A stretch of DNA of 64,000 nt from Cheiracanthium punctorium (Eukaryota; Arthropoda; Arachnida; Araneae; Cheiracanthiidae). The notes below the pieces were generated by a model. That model made no database searches and was not told the origin of the DNA. It was given only the letters and a program-made list of their open reading frames with translations. Shown piece after piece: positions 21,970 to 33,110 of the stretch. The stretch covers positions 575,579 to 639,578 of the forward strand of contig JAWZYV010012540.1 in the NCBI GenBank assembly GCA_038373885.1, read 5' to 3'. How positions within the stretch are numbered: the first letter of the stretch is position 1; every line of letters begins with the position of its first letter. A program made the position numbers and the translations under genes.

Positions 21970-24900
21970 CATCTTAATTTTAAATTCCATTCAGAATCTG
22001 AGAGATTTCAGTGCCAAGGTAGCCAGTGAGGAACAGGATTCTCTCCGCACAAGATTTATTAAGATGGCGAACCAACTGGTCGCCGGAGGCAGCAAGTTAT
22101 TTATAGTTTTAAAATTGCTTTAATTCAGTAGCGAGAAAAGTTTTTCGAAGGGCAAATTTTTGCGTTTATGATCTTGAATTCAAACTGAATTTTCTTTCAC
22201 CTCTTCAAAGGTGATGCGGTGAAGATTATCTTCTGATCTCTGATATCGACTACCGGCTATCTCCTGAAGATTATCCAGAGTTGCTTCCGAGCTTGAGTCT
22301 CTGAGTCTTCGCTAGGCATAGAAGGGAATTTTCACGGTTGCATTTTTAAGACACTGAGAGAGAAAAGTGAAAATCAAGTTCAATGATGGGGAAGCACAAA
22401 TGACAGCATGATTTGAAGAAAATACAACTTTACATTTTAACGTTTTTCTATGAAGCCCAGAGGTTTATATTTACCAAACACAGATAAATAAATTTACAGA
22501 CTAACTAAGGAAAGCAGCATTATGCACAGAAAGGAATCTTAATCGTACCGTCTTTTCAGCGATGGGCTTAAAGGAGGGGTCTTTTCCATAAATCTGCTTT
22601 AATTTTCATAATCCGCGCCTCTATTTGAACTGTTTGTGGGATGAAAACAACTCAAAAATTATTTATTACTCTTTCCAAGTCACTTAAAACAGTTGAACGA
22701 TGGTTAACTTTAATATAAATTTTATTAAGTACACTTAAATCAAAATATTGAATAATTATTTAATATATTCTAAACCCTTATATTTTATGAACTTGGGGAA
22801 AAAAAGTAAAGCAAAGACGATTTTTAATTCCGACAGTTGATAGTGATAAAAATGTGATAATAATCCGTTACCTATAAAACTGCGACTATAACTGGAATTA
22901 CTCAGCTCTGCAGTTTTCAAGAAGTTTCTGAAGATCATTTGAAAGCTATTAAACCGTTACCAGTATTTTTCTGCTTGAGGAATTCAAGTTTTCCCGATTG
23001 CATTACGATAAGAATTTTTAAATCATTCACACGGGTACAAATTATTTTCACTCCCTACATTAAAGAAAAAACATTACTTGGAAAATCAATAACTTTCCCT
23101 TTTTTGAAGTTAAAAACCTGCTTATTAGGAAAATATGTACTTCTGACTTAAGAATCACTAACTAAAATTGATTTATTCGCACAAGCTTCGTTTATATACA
23201 ACCGATGGTAAAAGCTATTGAATTCCAATTAATGTTTCTGCATTGAAAACCACTTTATCATCGCATAAATTATAGATTTGAAATTTGATTGATATTTGGA
23301 GAGATGTGACAAACCAATATTTTGAGCTTGCGTTGATTCGACTTCCTATTTCAAAATCCAATATAATTTAACCGCTGCCTATCGATCTCTTTTAGTGAAT
23401 ATACTTTGGACGTATTTACAGAAGAAGATTTTCGCAGGAAGTTGCTTAAATCAGTCTTGGCGAAACTAATTAATTAACTTGTCATATTTGTCTGCAGTCT
23501 TTATGAAGATGGGTGTATTTCGCATGATCGAGGAATAGCCTTATTATATATATCCACACACTGCTATAGGAAAAGGAGTTATGTTGAAGAAAACATTTTC
23601 TTTTAGTAATCAAATTTTAAGTATCTAAGTTTGAGGTTCATGTAAGATATAAGAAAATTTGTAACGAAATTTATTTCAGTTATTTGTGTCTTTAAATTCA
23701 TTTGCTTCTGTATGTTTTCTAGAAATAAGTGCTGTTTGATCTAGACTTAACTTACACACACATATTAGAAAAGAATTTGTTAAAGAGATCAAAGGACTCT
23801 GCAATGTTGCAAAAAAGCACATAATGGAATCTACTTCATTGAAACACTAACAATTTCTGTATACTGGCTTTGCAAATATGTTGAAATTGCCAGTATGTTG
23901 TGTGGGGTTAAATATATGTAGAGACAGTACCATCCTGTTCGGTATTTAATTGAAGTGATATTTCACCTCCTAAGCTTTATAGAACGATTTTTCGTTTTTA
24001 ATTTAATTTTTTTCTTCGTTGTTTCTAAATGTGGGATTTTTACACTAGGTATGTATCAGTGAAGTCGAGGAGGACCACCGGGAAAGTTGTCCCCCGTATC
24101 TTTTTATTTGAGTATGCTGTCACCCATTTTTTATTTTCAAAATTGTCACTCAAACTTTTTTTTAATGCATGAAAGTTTACATTTTGTAATTCTGTGTCAG
24201 AGAGGCAATCAAAAGAAACATTTTGGACCACTTAAGTAGATTTTAAGACTTAATTACAATCCCTCTATGTGAGTGCTAACTAATGTCAAAATATCCTTTA
24301 AATCGGATACGCGTCATCTTCTCAAGTGAACCTTAGTCAAAGAAACAAACGAAGCAATACCAAAAAAAAAAAAAAAAAAAAAAAATCCTAGTCATTTTAA
24401 CATTAGGATTTTTGACAGTGGTAAATGAAAAAATTTTCTTTCTCTTAAAGCATTGTTGATCGAAATTACATTGGTTTTACAATCAAAATGTAATTAATTG
24501 CATTAAACTAATGCTGGAATTATCCCAATCACTCAAATGCTTCCTCTCTCCCCCTTGCGGTAAGCAGCCAGTAAATGTGAACTGGAGTGGAGATTAGTGG
24601 TGAATGCTGGCGCTGCGAACGTCACGGTGAAGCGTTGATTTTTAATATCACTCGGGGGCAGTCGCCAGTCTTTTTCAGTGAGAGAGGTGTATGAACCGAG
24701 AAATGCTTGTAATGGCACCTAGTGAGTATTAACATTGAATTTAGCTGTGAATTTTACTGTGATAATGGCTTTAATTGTTTGAAGTGTTATCTTTGATCGT
24801 CAACTTTTAAATTTTAATGAAAGTGTTGAGTTTTTAACGAATCGAGTCGTCAACTATTCCCCTAGACAGAAGCCCTGATAATATCAAACTAAGAAACAAT

Positions 24901-25133
24901 TAAAATGAATGATTTTTTAAATTGAATATATATTTTTAACAATAATTACATTTAACCAATTACACATAAATAAGTAAAATTCTCAAGAATGAGGGTTCCC
25001 CCACTATTTTCCTAACGACTGCGTCAGTGGTACATATTATTGCCGGAAAATTATCTAGTGGAAAGTACTATTTAGGTGAAACGCTTTCACTGCAGTGTAG
25101 GATGTACTTACTAGATACGAAACTATAGCATAT
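21970..25133. other. 3.2 kb without recognisable gene
   Basis: Contains an A-run at 24,361-24,385 and moderately long AT-rich stretches. Open frames of 60-70 codons (22,756-22,938 minus; 22,939-23,151 plus; 24,040-24,231 minus; 24,533-24,718 minus) have no similarity I can name, no conserved partner elsewhere in the window, and no clear splice context. This is the longest stretch free of identified repeats on the left half of the window, so a small host exon could hide here. Confidence 0.4.
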
Positions 25134-26029
25134 TGTTGCAGAATACTCTGCTTGTTTCCGGGGTTCGTCGTTCTAAAGTCCAGTTGGTGTAGGAAGTTCC
25201 AGTAAAAAGTCCACCGGTCAGGATGGAATACAACTTTATTGCTTCTAGAACTTCGTGGAACAATCAGCTGTACAAAATTCACAAGCACAATTAAACAGTA
25301 ATGTGCTTCTAACAGTTCGCTTAGATCAGAAGCTCTCACAAATGCTGTATTTCTCACACAAAATAGAACACTTTCACTGGCAAAAATTCATTGAAAATAT
25401 ACGAGAAATAACAATAACAGTCTCTCAAGACTCAGCGATGAAAAATGTACGCACAGCACTTAAATTACAAGCTTCACAAACAGCGCGAAACACAGCTTCT
25501 ATCACAAAGCAAGCGTATTCACTCTCTCAAAACTTGATGAACACTGAACTCTCGGAACAGCGCGCTGGTGGAATTTATAGAGGAGGCAGAAGCTGCGAGC
25601 AGCTTCTAGAAAAGTATATTTCTCGAAGATTCCAGATAAAGCGGGACTTCTGATTACGTCATAGAAGAGAAATGTAAGATTATTATGAGTTTTTAATGCA
25701 GGAAAAACAACTTCCAGGTCCCATTGGGAAAATCGCGCCAAATGACCAAAAAGTCGCCAAGTTTGGCGACTTTTGGCGAAATATTGCCAAATTTGGCGCA
25801 ATAAATAAGTCCTCAAATGTGAAGAGAACGAAGCCATAGGACTAATATTTCTCGAGATTTCTAGAACCTCCATTGAGAAACAATGGAAAACCGAAACCTC
25901 CATATCTCCGGTTCTAGTTGGCCGATTTTGATGCAACAAAAAGCAAAATTTATCTATTTGAAGCGCAGAATACGAATTTTAAACCATTTTAAGCGCCAGA
26001 GCAGCGGGTTGCCCCGAAAATTCGTAACA
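25134..26029 (-). repeat. Gypsy-1 3' LTR
   Basis: On the plus strand runs from TGTTGCAGAATACTC to CGAAAATTCGTAACA. The partner LTR is at 31,549-32,425; about 23 substitutions plus one roughly 20-bp gap separate them (about 97% alike by eye). Ends are TG..CA as expected. The flanking bases (CATAT on the left, TTATC beyond the other LTR) do not form a clear 4-5 bp duplication. It contains the TTTGGCG-rich palindrome at 25,745-25,800. Confidence 0.9.
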
Positions 26030-26042
26030 TTGCCCCCTTCCC
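26030..26042 (-). other. Gypsy-1 polypurine tract
   Basis: Directly inside the 3' LTR, the minus strand reads GGAAGGGGGCA, a purine run in the place where plus-strand DNA synthesis is primed in LTR retroelements. Confidence 0.6.
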
Positions 26043-26400
26043 AAGGACTGAACGTCCCGGGCAGTACAATCCCCAGCTAGGAGGTCACACAAATTTATAC
26101 AGTGTCTAACCTTTAACCAAATCTAAACAACATAATTTAAGCAAATAATCAATAAACACAGTAAGCAAATACACACTAATTAATAAATAATAGACATAAT
26201 AAACAATTCCACTGATAAGTAATAAATGTAATAAACAAATACACATTAATAAAAACCAATATATTACAAATATGTACACTAAACATGGCGTAAGTAGTGA
26301 GTGAAAGAGAGTTGAAGAAAGAGGAAGAGAAGAGAAAGACAGGAAAGAAATGAGAGTTGAAAGAAAGGAGGAATTACGCCATAGTGACTATGGTCTGATA
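26043..26400 (-). other. Gypsy-1 3' untranslated region
   Basis: Between the integrase end and the polypurine tract. Low-complexity, with 'taaacaaatacacattaat' type near-repeats and an AG-rich block at 26,295-26,375. No env-like frame is visible. Confidence 0.6.
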
Positions 26401-26405
26401 GTCAA

Positions 26406-26694
26406 ATAACTAATTACCTCCGCGGTAAACGGCTAGCCGATCTTAATGTACAACTCTTGGTTTCGAGTTAGGTGACTTACGAATCCGTACAATGACGTCA
26501 TTCAGCTGGTTTAGGACTGTGTAAGGACCGTCCCACGGCGATTGCAGCTTGGGAGACATGCCTTTCCGTCGAGTAGGATTCCGTAGCCAAACTTTGTCAC
26601 CTACGTTGTACTCGTGTCTTGTAGCTTTATTCTCGTAGCAATTCTTCATCCTCTCCGTGTTCAGGTTGATCCGCTCCCGAGCAAAATGATGCAC
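26406..26694 (-). pseudogene. Gypsy-1 integrase C-terminal domain
   Basis: Minus strand: ENKATRHEYNVGDKVWLRNP, then KLQSPWDGPYTVLNQLNDVIV: the SH3-like 'GDKVWL...GPY.V' fold (GPY/F-type module) that ends Gypsy integrases. The frame meets a stop right after KPRVVH; the same frame then continues DRLAVYRGGN, so a single TAA has replaced a sense codon. Upstream it is joined to the catalytic core with a frame change near 26,680. Confidence 0.8.
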
Positions 26695-27410
26695 GTCTTA
26701 AACCGTGTCCGGGGATTTTCCATGAACTCCTCTGGCGATGAAGGCGTATCTGGAGGGCGGCCGAACACTAGATCCGCGGGAAGACGAAGATCTCTGCCGA
26801 ACAGCATCTGGGAAGGTGTGAAGCCGGTAGTCTCATGGACGGCACTTCTATAGGCCAGCAGGAAGAGGGAGAGTTTCTTGTCCCAGTCCTCTTGATTCCT
26901 AGATACCAGGAGCGAGAGGTTGTTCAAAATTGTGCGATTGAACCTCTCCACCATGCCGTCGGATTGTGAGTGTAAAGGCGTAGTCTGGGTTTTGTCGATT
27001 CCGAGAAGTTGACATAGTCCTTTAAAGACTGTAGAGGTAAAGTTCGTTCCTTGGTCGGAATGAAGCTGCAGAGGGGTTCCATATCTGGAAATCCATTCCT
27101 GCACCAATACCTCTGCTACGGTCGTAGCTTCTTGATCGGGAATAGGAAACGCTTCGGGCCATTTAGAGAAATAGTCAATGACAACTAGGATGTATTTGTT
27201 GCCATCCGAAGTTCGCGGAAGAAGTCCCAAGATGTCGAGGGCAATTCTCTCGAAAGGCGCTCCTACATTATAACGTTGTAGTTTTCCACGGCTTCGTTTC
27301 TTCGGGCCTTTACGGGCAGCACAGGCGTCACAAACTTGACACCACTTTTCGACATCGCCTCGAGCCCTAGCCCAGTAGAAGCGCTCGCGAACTTTCTGCA
27401 GGGTCTTCAT
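26661..27410 (-). pseudogene. Gypsy-1 integrase core
   Basis: From the frame at 27,410: zinc-binding CQVCDAC (residues 24-30; the paired His residues lie just upstream in ELHNGLTRGHFGV), then the DDE core with Asp59 (ALDILG), Asp119 (HSDQGTNF) and Glu155 (MVERFN), a D,D-35-E spacing. It inserts the cDNA into host DNA in the nucleus. One in-frame TAA near 27,487 separates it from the RNase H frame, and the far end shifts frame at about 26,680, so the polyprotein cannot be made in one piece. Confidence 0.88.
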
Positions 27411-27485
27411 TACGCCAAAATGGCCTCTAGTTAAGCCATTATGAAGTTCTTCTAGAACCTTCGGAATCCTCGACCGAGGGAGTAC

Positions 27486-28118
27486 TTACTGCCATCGGAG
27501 CATCTTGCCGTCGTCCGACTCCCATTTACGATACAGGACTCCATTTCTCAGGCCAAGCGAATCCCATAAAGCCCAGTACTGTTTTGTTGCCGGACTGTAA
27601 GATGATATTTTTCGCCAACTGGGCTTAGCGCTGGATTTTCCCATAAATTCCACTATAGGTTTGATGTCGCTGTCTGCTAATTGGTCCACCCGAACATTTT
27701 CGTCACTCCAGGCATCTTGGGATGGGGCCGATGATGTAACTTGGCGGACAACGGGATGTTTCAGATGGTAATTTTTCTCTGCCCTGGAGCAATAGCGACA
27801 GCTGTCTATGCAGGGCCTTCTCGACAAAGCATCTGCATTTCCATGAGATGCTCTTTTCCGATGACGTATCTCGATGCCATATTCTTGTAATCTCTGTATC
27901 CACCTGGCTATCTGGCCCTCTGGATTCTTGAAATTTAGAAGCCAGGTTAAAGAGGCATGGTCCGTTCGGAGCAGGAACTTTCGGCCGTACAGGTAATGAT
28001 GAAAGTGCTCCACGGCCTTAAAGATAGCAAGAAGTTCCTTTCTCGTAACACAATAGTTACGTTCTGCCTTTGAAAGGCATTTATTTGCTCCAGTAAGCAA
28101 TGACGTGTTCTTAGCCAT
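27486..28118 (-). pseudogene. Gypsy-1 RNase H and connector
   Basis: NYCVTRKELLAIFKAVEHFHHYLYG carries the Glu-bearing helix; FLLRTDHASLTWL carries an Asp; RHRKRASHGNADALSRRPC is the standard end of the Ty3/Gypsy RNase H ('H.pG..N..AD.LSR'). The connector that follows leads to the integrase. A frameshift at about 28,115 parts it from the reverse transcriptase, whose last residues (DTDASKESVGAVLSQE) already contain the first RNase H Asp. Confidence 0.88.
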
Positions 28119-28941
28119 CTATCTCCTGGGACAAAACTGCTCCAACACTCTCCTTACTCGCATCTGTGTCCAGGATAAATGGCTTGTCAGGGTGAGGATA
28201 CGACAGTATCGGCGAAGATGTTAGGGCCGTCTTGAGTTCGTTGAATGCGTCCTCACATTCCTCAGTCCATAGAAATTTTTGTCTAGTCTCGGTCAATTTG
28301 TGAAGAGGTCTTGCAATTTGAGAAAAGCCCTTCACGAATTTTCGATAGTAAGTACACAGACCGAGAAAACTTCTTAAGTCATGGATATTCTCGGGACGAC
28401 TCCAGTTCTGGACTGCGGACGTCTTTTCGGGATCGGTTCGGACTCCGTGGGCGGATATTATGTGCCCGAGATAACGTACTTCCCGACGAAACAAGTTGCA
28501 CTTCGATGGACTCAGTTTCAATTTTGCCTCTTTTAATTTCTGCAGCACCTTTCGGATGGTCTCGAGATGTTCTTCGAAAGTCTTTCCGACGAGGATGATA
28601 TCGTCCAAATAAACGAGACATGCTTCGTAGGAAAGTCCTCTCAACACTGTCTCCATTAGACGCTCAAACGTAGCCGGTGCGTTGCAGAGTCCAAAAGGCA
28701 TAACTTTGAACTGCCACAATCCTTGTCCCGTGGTGAACGCAGTCTTTTCACGGTCATGGGGATGAATTTCTACTTGCCAGTTGCCACTCTTCAGATCCAG
28801 AGTGGAAAACCATTCATTTCCCGATAAAGTGTCCAAAGTGTCGTGTATCCTGGGAAGAGGGTAGCTGTCTTTTTTGGTTACGCCATTCAGACGTCTATAG
28901 TCAACGCAGAACCGGGTGGAACCATCTTTCTTTCGGACCAA
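28111..28941 (-). pseudogene. Gypsy-1 reverse transcriptase
   Basis: A 276-codon frame: FCVDYRRLN, FSTLDLKSGNWQVEI (first catalytic Asp), FKVMPFGLCNAPATFERLM, LVYLDDIILVG (YLDD active site), VRYLGHIISAHGV and DLRSFLGLCTYYRKFV (thumb/connection), ending in the RNase H start. All RT motifs are present in this frame. The upstream join is lost: a stop just before 28,941 and the duplicated segment at 29,005-29,279 cut it from the protease frame. Confidence 0.9.
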
Positions 28942-29004
28942 AATAATTGGTGAGGCTCAGGGACTAGTTGATGGCTCGATGACGTCATCACGCTGCATCT
29001 CGTC

Positions 29005-29279
29005 TAAAAGTCTGCCCACCTCTTCTTACTTAGCGAACAGCAGCCGCCTAGGATGTTGCTTGACCGAAGAATGACTGCCTGTATCTATTCTATGCTGCGT
29101 TAGCTTCGTACAACCATATCACCGAAAGTACGAGAGAATCTCCTTTAAAAGTCTGCTCACCTCTTCTTGCTTAGCAAACGGCAGCCGCCTAGTATGTTGC
29201 TTGATGGGAGAATGGCTGCCTGTATCTATCCTGTGTTGCGTTAAGCTCGTACGGCCAAAGTCACCCGAAGTACGAGAGA
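29005..29279 (-). repeat. diverged tandem duplication in Gypsy-1 pol, 141-bp period
   Basis: 'taaaagtctgc.cacctcttctt' starts at 29,005 and again at 29,146, each copy about 133 bp long and reading the N-terminal side of the reverse transcriptase ('HRIDTGSHSPIKQ' region). By eye the copies differ at roughly one site in eight, far more than the two LTRs do. Confidence 0.8.
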
Positions 29280-30570
29280 AGAGGTCTTCAAATTCAGCTA
29301 TTACTTTCTCCGCAGCGCTTCTCTGTTCTGCCGTTAACTCCACGTCTTGTAATAATTCCTTCGTCAGGCACTCATATGATTTAGCTGTCGGTTGGTTAAT
29401 TTTCTTATTAATGCAGGTAACAGGAGTGCATGTCGCCAAAACTTCATTTTTCTTTATCACTTTCGACTTGTCCGTCACATTTGCTACTCTAACTGGAATT
29501 TCTGTTCTCGACAAGTCCACAAGTGTTGCTCCCACAGGTACTCCTCTGACGGAATCACTATTGTTTGGGTGTTCGATTAATCCAAAACGGAATTTATTGC
29601 TTTCTTTTACTGTTCCAGAAATTATTGAATCAGTTCTGGGAGGTAGAGTGATATCAGTCTGGGCTATTATTTGCTGAACAGGTAAAACAGTTTCATTTTT
29701 AATATCGAACGCAGCTATTTCTTCTGAGTCTGAACGAAGCTCATTATTCTTAAAGTCCAAGTTAAATTTGTGCGATTTTAAATAGTCCAGTCCGAGAATT
29801 TCTACTAGAATAAAAGAGTCCGTAATATTGGCGACATATGCCACATGGTTGTATCTGGCATTCCCAAATGTGATTTTCACTTGTGCCTTTCCGCACACTT
29901 CGATCTTGTCACCTGTTACAGTCTGGAGGGTCAGCGAGGGCGGAGTCCAGATAATCTTCAAATTTAATTTCTTGGCCAGATCCGTCCTTATGATGGTTAC
30001 GTTCGCTCCAGTATCAATCACCATGTGGCATGGGGAACCATTTACGTATCCTAGAACGAAGAGTCTATTACTGCCGCCATTCACTGAGGAAATCTGCAAG
30101 ACTTTCAAATGAGGCTTTTGAATATCCCGCAGCCTCCGTTCCACAAGGTCGTCTCTACCCGGTCTTCCTCTAGGGGCTTCTCTGGTATACTGGAAACTGC
30201 GATCTTTACGACGAGAGTTCTTTTGTGCGTCACAGTATTTTCGTAAATGCCACTCGCTGTTGCACCTCCAACATTTCACTTTTCTTGGCTCTGACTGTTC
30301 TTGTCGTTCCACCAGATTTTCCAGGGTCTTTAATTTATTCACTAACCTCTCCACTTCTCCATCCGTAGGCTTCTGGAGCAACACAGCTCTAACATTATGC
30401 TGCTCTTTTCTTACGGCCAGCTGAGCTGCTTCCAACTTCATAGCGAATACGAGGGCGGACCTAAGATCTTTATTATCTACCAAGATCAATGCTTTCTGAA
30501 TTTCAGAGTCCAAGAGGCCTTCAATAAAATGTTGATGACTGTGCCATCTAGCTGTAGATGGCTGTGCCAT
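29119..30570 (-). pseudogene. Gypsy-1 gag C-terminus, protease and RT entry
   Basis: A 483-codon frame. HFIEGLLDSEIQKALIL is the end of the capsid region; KCWRCNSEWHLRKYC is a CCHC zinc knuckle (C-x2-C-x4-H-x4-C); MVIDTGANVTIIRTDLAKKL is the retropepsin active site with an intact DTG; LTQHRIDTGSHSPIKQ is the conserved entry to the reverse transcriptase. So gag and pol share one frame here, as in many Gypsy elements. The apparent N-terminus lies in a fold-back scar, not a true start. Confidence 0.88.
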
Positions 30571-30614
30571 CTAGCCTATGGCAGGATAACTGCCATAGGC
30601 TAGATGGCACAGCC
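30560..30614. repeat. perfect 25-bp inverted repeat in Gypsy-1 gag
   Basis: Arms 30,560-30,584 and 30,590-30,614 are exact reverse complements around a 5-base loop (GATAA). The arm sequence derives from the resident gag codons ('RLCHLAYG'), with a third partial copy at 30,539-30,550, so it is a fold-back of local sequence rather than an insertion from elsewhere. Confidence 0.9.
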
Positions 30615-31182
30615 TATCTATGTCAGAAGCCAGCTCTTGGGGGGGGGGTCTCGCCAGGTCTTTGCATCCTTGACTTAAGTTGTATTCTACTATATTCTTT
30701 CTGGCACTTCTCTCCGAATTTCATACCAAGGCGAGGGCGTCAAAATCTCCTATCTTCGTCGCTCCAATAGTTTGCAATACGTTAATTGCATCTCCTCTAA
30801 GGGAAGCGGCCAGTTGGTCGCTTTCTCGGACTCGCTCCAACCATTGGCTTTAGCGACGATTAAAAATTGGGTCTTGTAGGCTTCCCAGGGAGTCTTTCCG
30901 TCATAAGTGGTAAGTTTCACTTCTGGGCGGCGTGACGACAGTCTGATGTTTTCCGGTAACTTCCCAGCTTGACGAGAGAGCCCAATTTTTCTTCCATTTT
31001 AGCTTCAAATTCTTCCCGTATTTTCGAAACTATATTTTCTTTCCAATCCAGTTTGTTCTCGATTTTATTATTAAATTCTTCACGTATTCTTTCATGTTTT
31101 TCTCTTCACTTTCTTCTAGGAGCGACACTCTTTTCTCCACTTCCTCTAATCCGGTTTTCATCTCTTTGTGAGCGGTTTTTAA
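30615..31182 (-). pseudogene. Gypsy-1 gag, capsid region (broken)
   Basis: Between the coiled-coil frame and the fold-back the minus strand gives short frames such as KNIVEYNLSQGCKDLA and QELASDIDRLCHLAYG, which fit the capsid-like part of Gag in mdg1-like Gypsy elements. Interrupted by stops and by a G9 run near 30,640. Identity follows mainly from position. Confidence 0.6.
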
Positions 31183-31503
31183 TTAATCTAATCCGGTTTC
31201 AATTCTTCTTTGTCCATCTTCCACTTTCTTCTCTAGTCTGACCAATCCGACTTCAATTTTCTTCTCTAAATCAGCTTGTCCGGTTTTCATCTTATCTTGC
31301 GCGGCTTTCATCTCTTCTAATCCGGTTTTCACCTCATCGTGGGCAGCTTTTATCTCGTCTTGTCCGGCTTTCATCTGTTCTTGTCCGGCTTCAATTTTCT
31401 TCTCCAAATCCGCTTTCAACTGTTCCTGTCCGGATTTCATTTCCTGCATCATATTCATGAGCTTTTGAAGTTGTTCTTCCATTTTTCGTCTAGTAAAAAC
31501 CAT
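31183..31503 (-). pseudogene. Gypsy-1 gag N-terminal coiled coil
   Basis: A 106-codon frame starting MVFTRRKMEEQLQKLMNMM and continuing as a string of 7- to 14-residue repeats ('KAGQDEIKAA', 'KTGQADLEKKIE'). The heptad spacing of hydrophobics and many Glu/Lys residues predict a long coiled coil, probably for Gag assembly. It begins about 45 bases inside the 5' LTR, so this is a likely true gag start. The frame ends in a stop at 31,183 and the rest of gag is broken. Confidence 0.75.
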
Positions 31504-31523
31504 AAACTGGAAAATTACTTTCT

Positions 31524-31546
31524 TTAGAATACCGATTCTGACAACA
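31524..31546 (-). other. Gypsy-1 primer-binding site (tRNA-Leu-like)
   Basis: Next to the 5' LTR the minus strand reads TGTTGTCAGAATCGG. Primer sites for tRNA-Leu in retroelements read TGGTGTCAGAAG-TGGG, so the match is good after the third base. Modest mismatch makes the tRNA identity tentative. Confidence 0.4.
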
Positions 31547-31548
31547 AA

Positions 31549-32425
31549 TGTTGCAGAATACTCTGCTTGTTTCCGGGGTTCGTCGTTCTAAAGTCCAGTT
31601 GGTGTAGGAAGTTCCAGTAAAAAGTCCACCGGTCAGGATGGAATACAACTTTATTGCTTCTAGAACTTCGTGGAACAATCAGCTGTACAAAATTCACAAG
31701 CACAATTAAACAGTAATGTGCTTCTAACAGTTCGCTTAGATCAGAAGCTCTCACAAATGCTGTATTTCTCACACAAAATAGAACACTTTCACTGGCAAAA
31801 ATTCAGTGAAAATATACGAGAAATAACACTAACAGTCTCTCAAGATTCAGCGATGAAAAATGTACACACAGCACTTAAATTCAAAGCTTCACAAACAGCG
31901 CGAAACACAGCTTCTATCACAAAGCAAGCGTACTCACTCTTTTAAAACTTGATCAACACTGAACTCTCGGAACAGCGCGCTGGTGGAATTGATAGAGGAG
32001 GCAGAAGCTGCGAGCAGCTTCTAGAAAAGTATATTTCTCGAAGATTCCAGATAAAGCGGGACTTCTGATTACGCCATAGAAGAGAAATGTAAGATTATTA
32101 TGAGTTTTTAATGCAGCCATTTGGAAAATCGCGCCAAATGACCAAAAAGTCGCCAAGTTTGGCGACTTTTGGCGAAATATCGCCAAATTTGGCGCAAAAA
32201 ATAAGTCCTCAAATGTAAAGAGAACGAAGCCCTAGGACTAATATTTCTCGAGATTTCTAGAACCTCCATTGAAAAACAATGGAAAACCGAATCCTGCATA
32301 TCTCCGGTTCTAGTTGGCCGATTTTGATGCAACAAAAAGCAAAATTTATCTATTTGAAGCTCAGAATACGAATTTTAAACCATTTTAAGCCCCAGGGCAG
32401 CGGGTTGCTCCGAAAATTCGTAACA
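31549..32425 (-). repeat. Gypsy-1 5' LTR
   Basis: Plus-strand limits TGTTGCAGAATACTC to CGAAAATTCGTAACA, as in the other LTR at 25,134. It lacks about 20 bases found there ('gaaaaacaacttccaggt' region). A third, truncated relative abuts BEL-2 at 45,503. Confidence 0.9.
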
Positions 32426-32489
32426 TTATCCAGAATTAGTAGCCCTTCTACTTTTACAATTGTACTAAATCCCTGCCATCTCTGTTACA

Positions 32490-32700
32490 GTTGTGTTGAA
32501 GTAAATGAGACACAGTGGCGTAATAAGTAGCGCATTGCACTGTGATGCCATAAGTCCAAATTGGATCCTCCGACTAGACAAGGTTGGGTCAGCTTTCCAT
32601 TCTTTTAGGGTGTTGATGAAATGGAGATCAAGATTGCTTGTGAAACAAAACATTGAGGGCTCAGGTTGACCATATGCCCAGAATATATGCTTGTATATAA
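32490..32700 (+). repeat. possible tRNA-derived SINE
   Basis: TGGCGTAATAAGTAGCGC at 32,515 resembles a Pol III A box in a tRNA-like D-arm context, and 'agtccaaattggatcc' about 35 bases later resembles a B box. The following 'ttccattcttttagggtgttgatgaaatgg' recalls the conserved body of some invertebrate SINEs. No poly-A tail or clear target duplication was found, so it stays tentative. Confidence 0.35.
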
Positions 32701-32776
32701 CCTAGGACGATTAAGCAAGAAAGCTTTGCTCTTATATAACCTAGGACGATTAAGGAAGAAAGCTTTGCTCTTATAT
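32693..32776. repeat. 39-bp tandem duplication
   Basis: 'tatataacctaggacgatta' begins at 32,694 and 32,733; the copies differ at one base. Confidence 0.85.
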
Positions 32777-33110
32777 GAGCTGCAATGGCTCTTGTTCAGT
32801 TAGCTTAGAGCAGGGGTTTCCAACCTTTTAACATTGTGCCTCCCAAGAAAGGGTAACCTACGAATGCCCACTTCCGTTTCCTCTAATTCCTCAGCATACA
32901 TACAGATTTTTGTTCTTCAACACGGAACATTTAGTCGTCTTTTCCACAAAATAATGTTATCGGTAAATTTGAATAAACATTTTAAGCGAAAATAGATATG
33001 TTTCGGAGTGAAAATAAGAATAAATAAGGTGATATTTCCAAACATGCATTATCTATTGCCCTTTGCCGGATTTCTCAAGCCCGCATGCAAAGAGTTTCTG
33101 TACCCCTCCA

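Larger units (their letters stand above)
25134..32425 (-). mobile_element. Gypsy-1, complete but defective Ty3/Gypsy element
   Basis: Two LTRs enclose gag, protease, reverse transcriptase, RNase H and integrase in that minus-strand order, which defines Ty3/Gypsy (Copia has integrase first). There is no env-like frame between integrase and the 3' LTR. Coding regions are broken by stops, a 25-bp fold-back in gag and a diverged 141-bp-period duplication in pol. The LTR divergence shows that it is not a recent insertion. Confidence 0.92.

Noticed and set aside
25255..25939. Open frames of 132 and 145 codons on both strands near the Gypsy-1 LTR
   Set aside because: They lie wholly in LTR sequence and recur broken in the other LTR; no known domain.
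29201..29677. 158-codon plus-strand frame
   Set aside because: It is the antisense shadow of the Gypsy-1 gag-protease frame.
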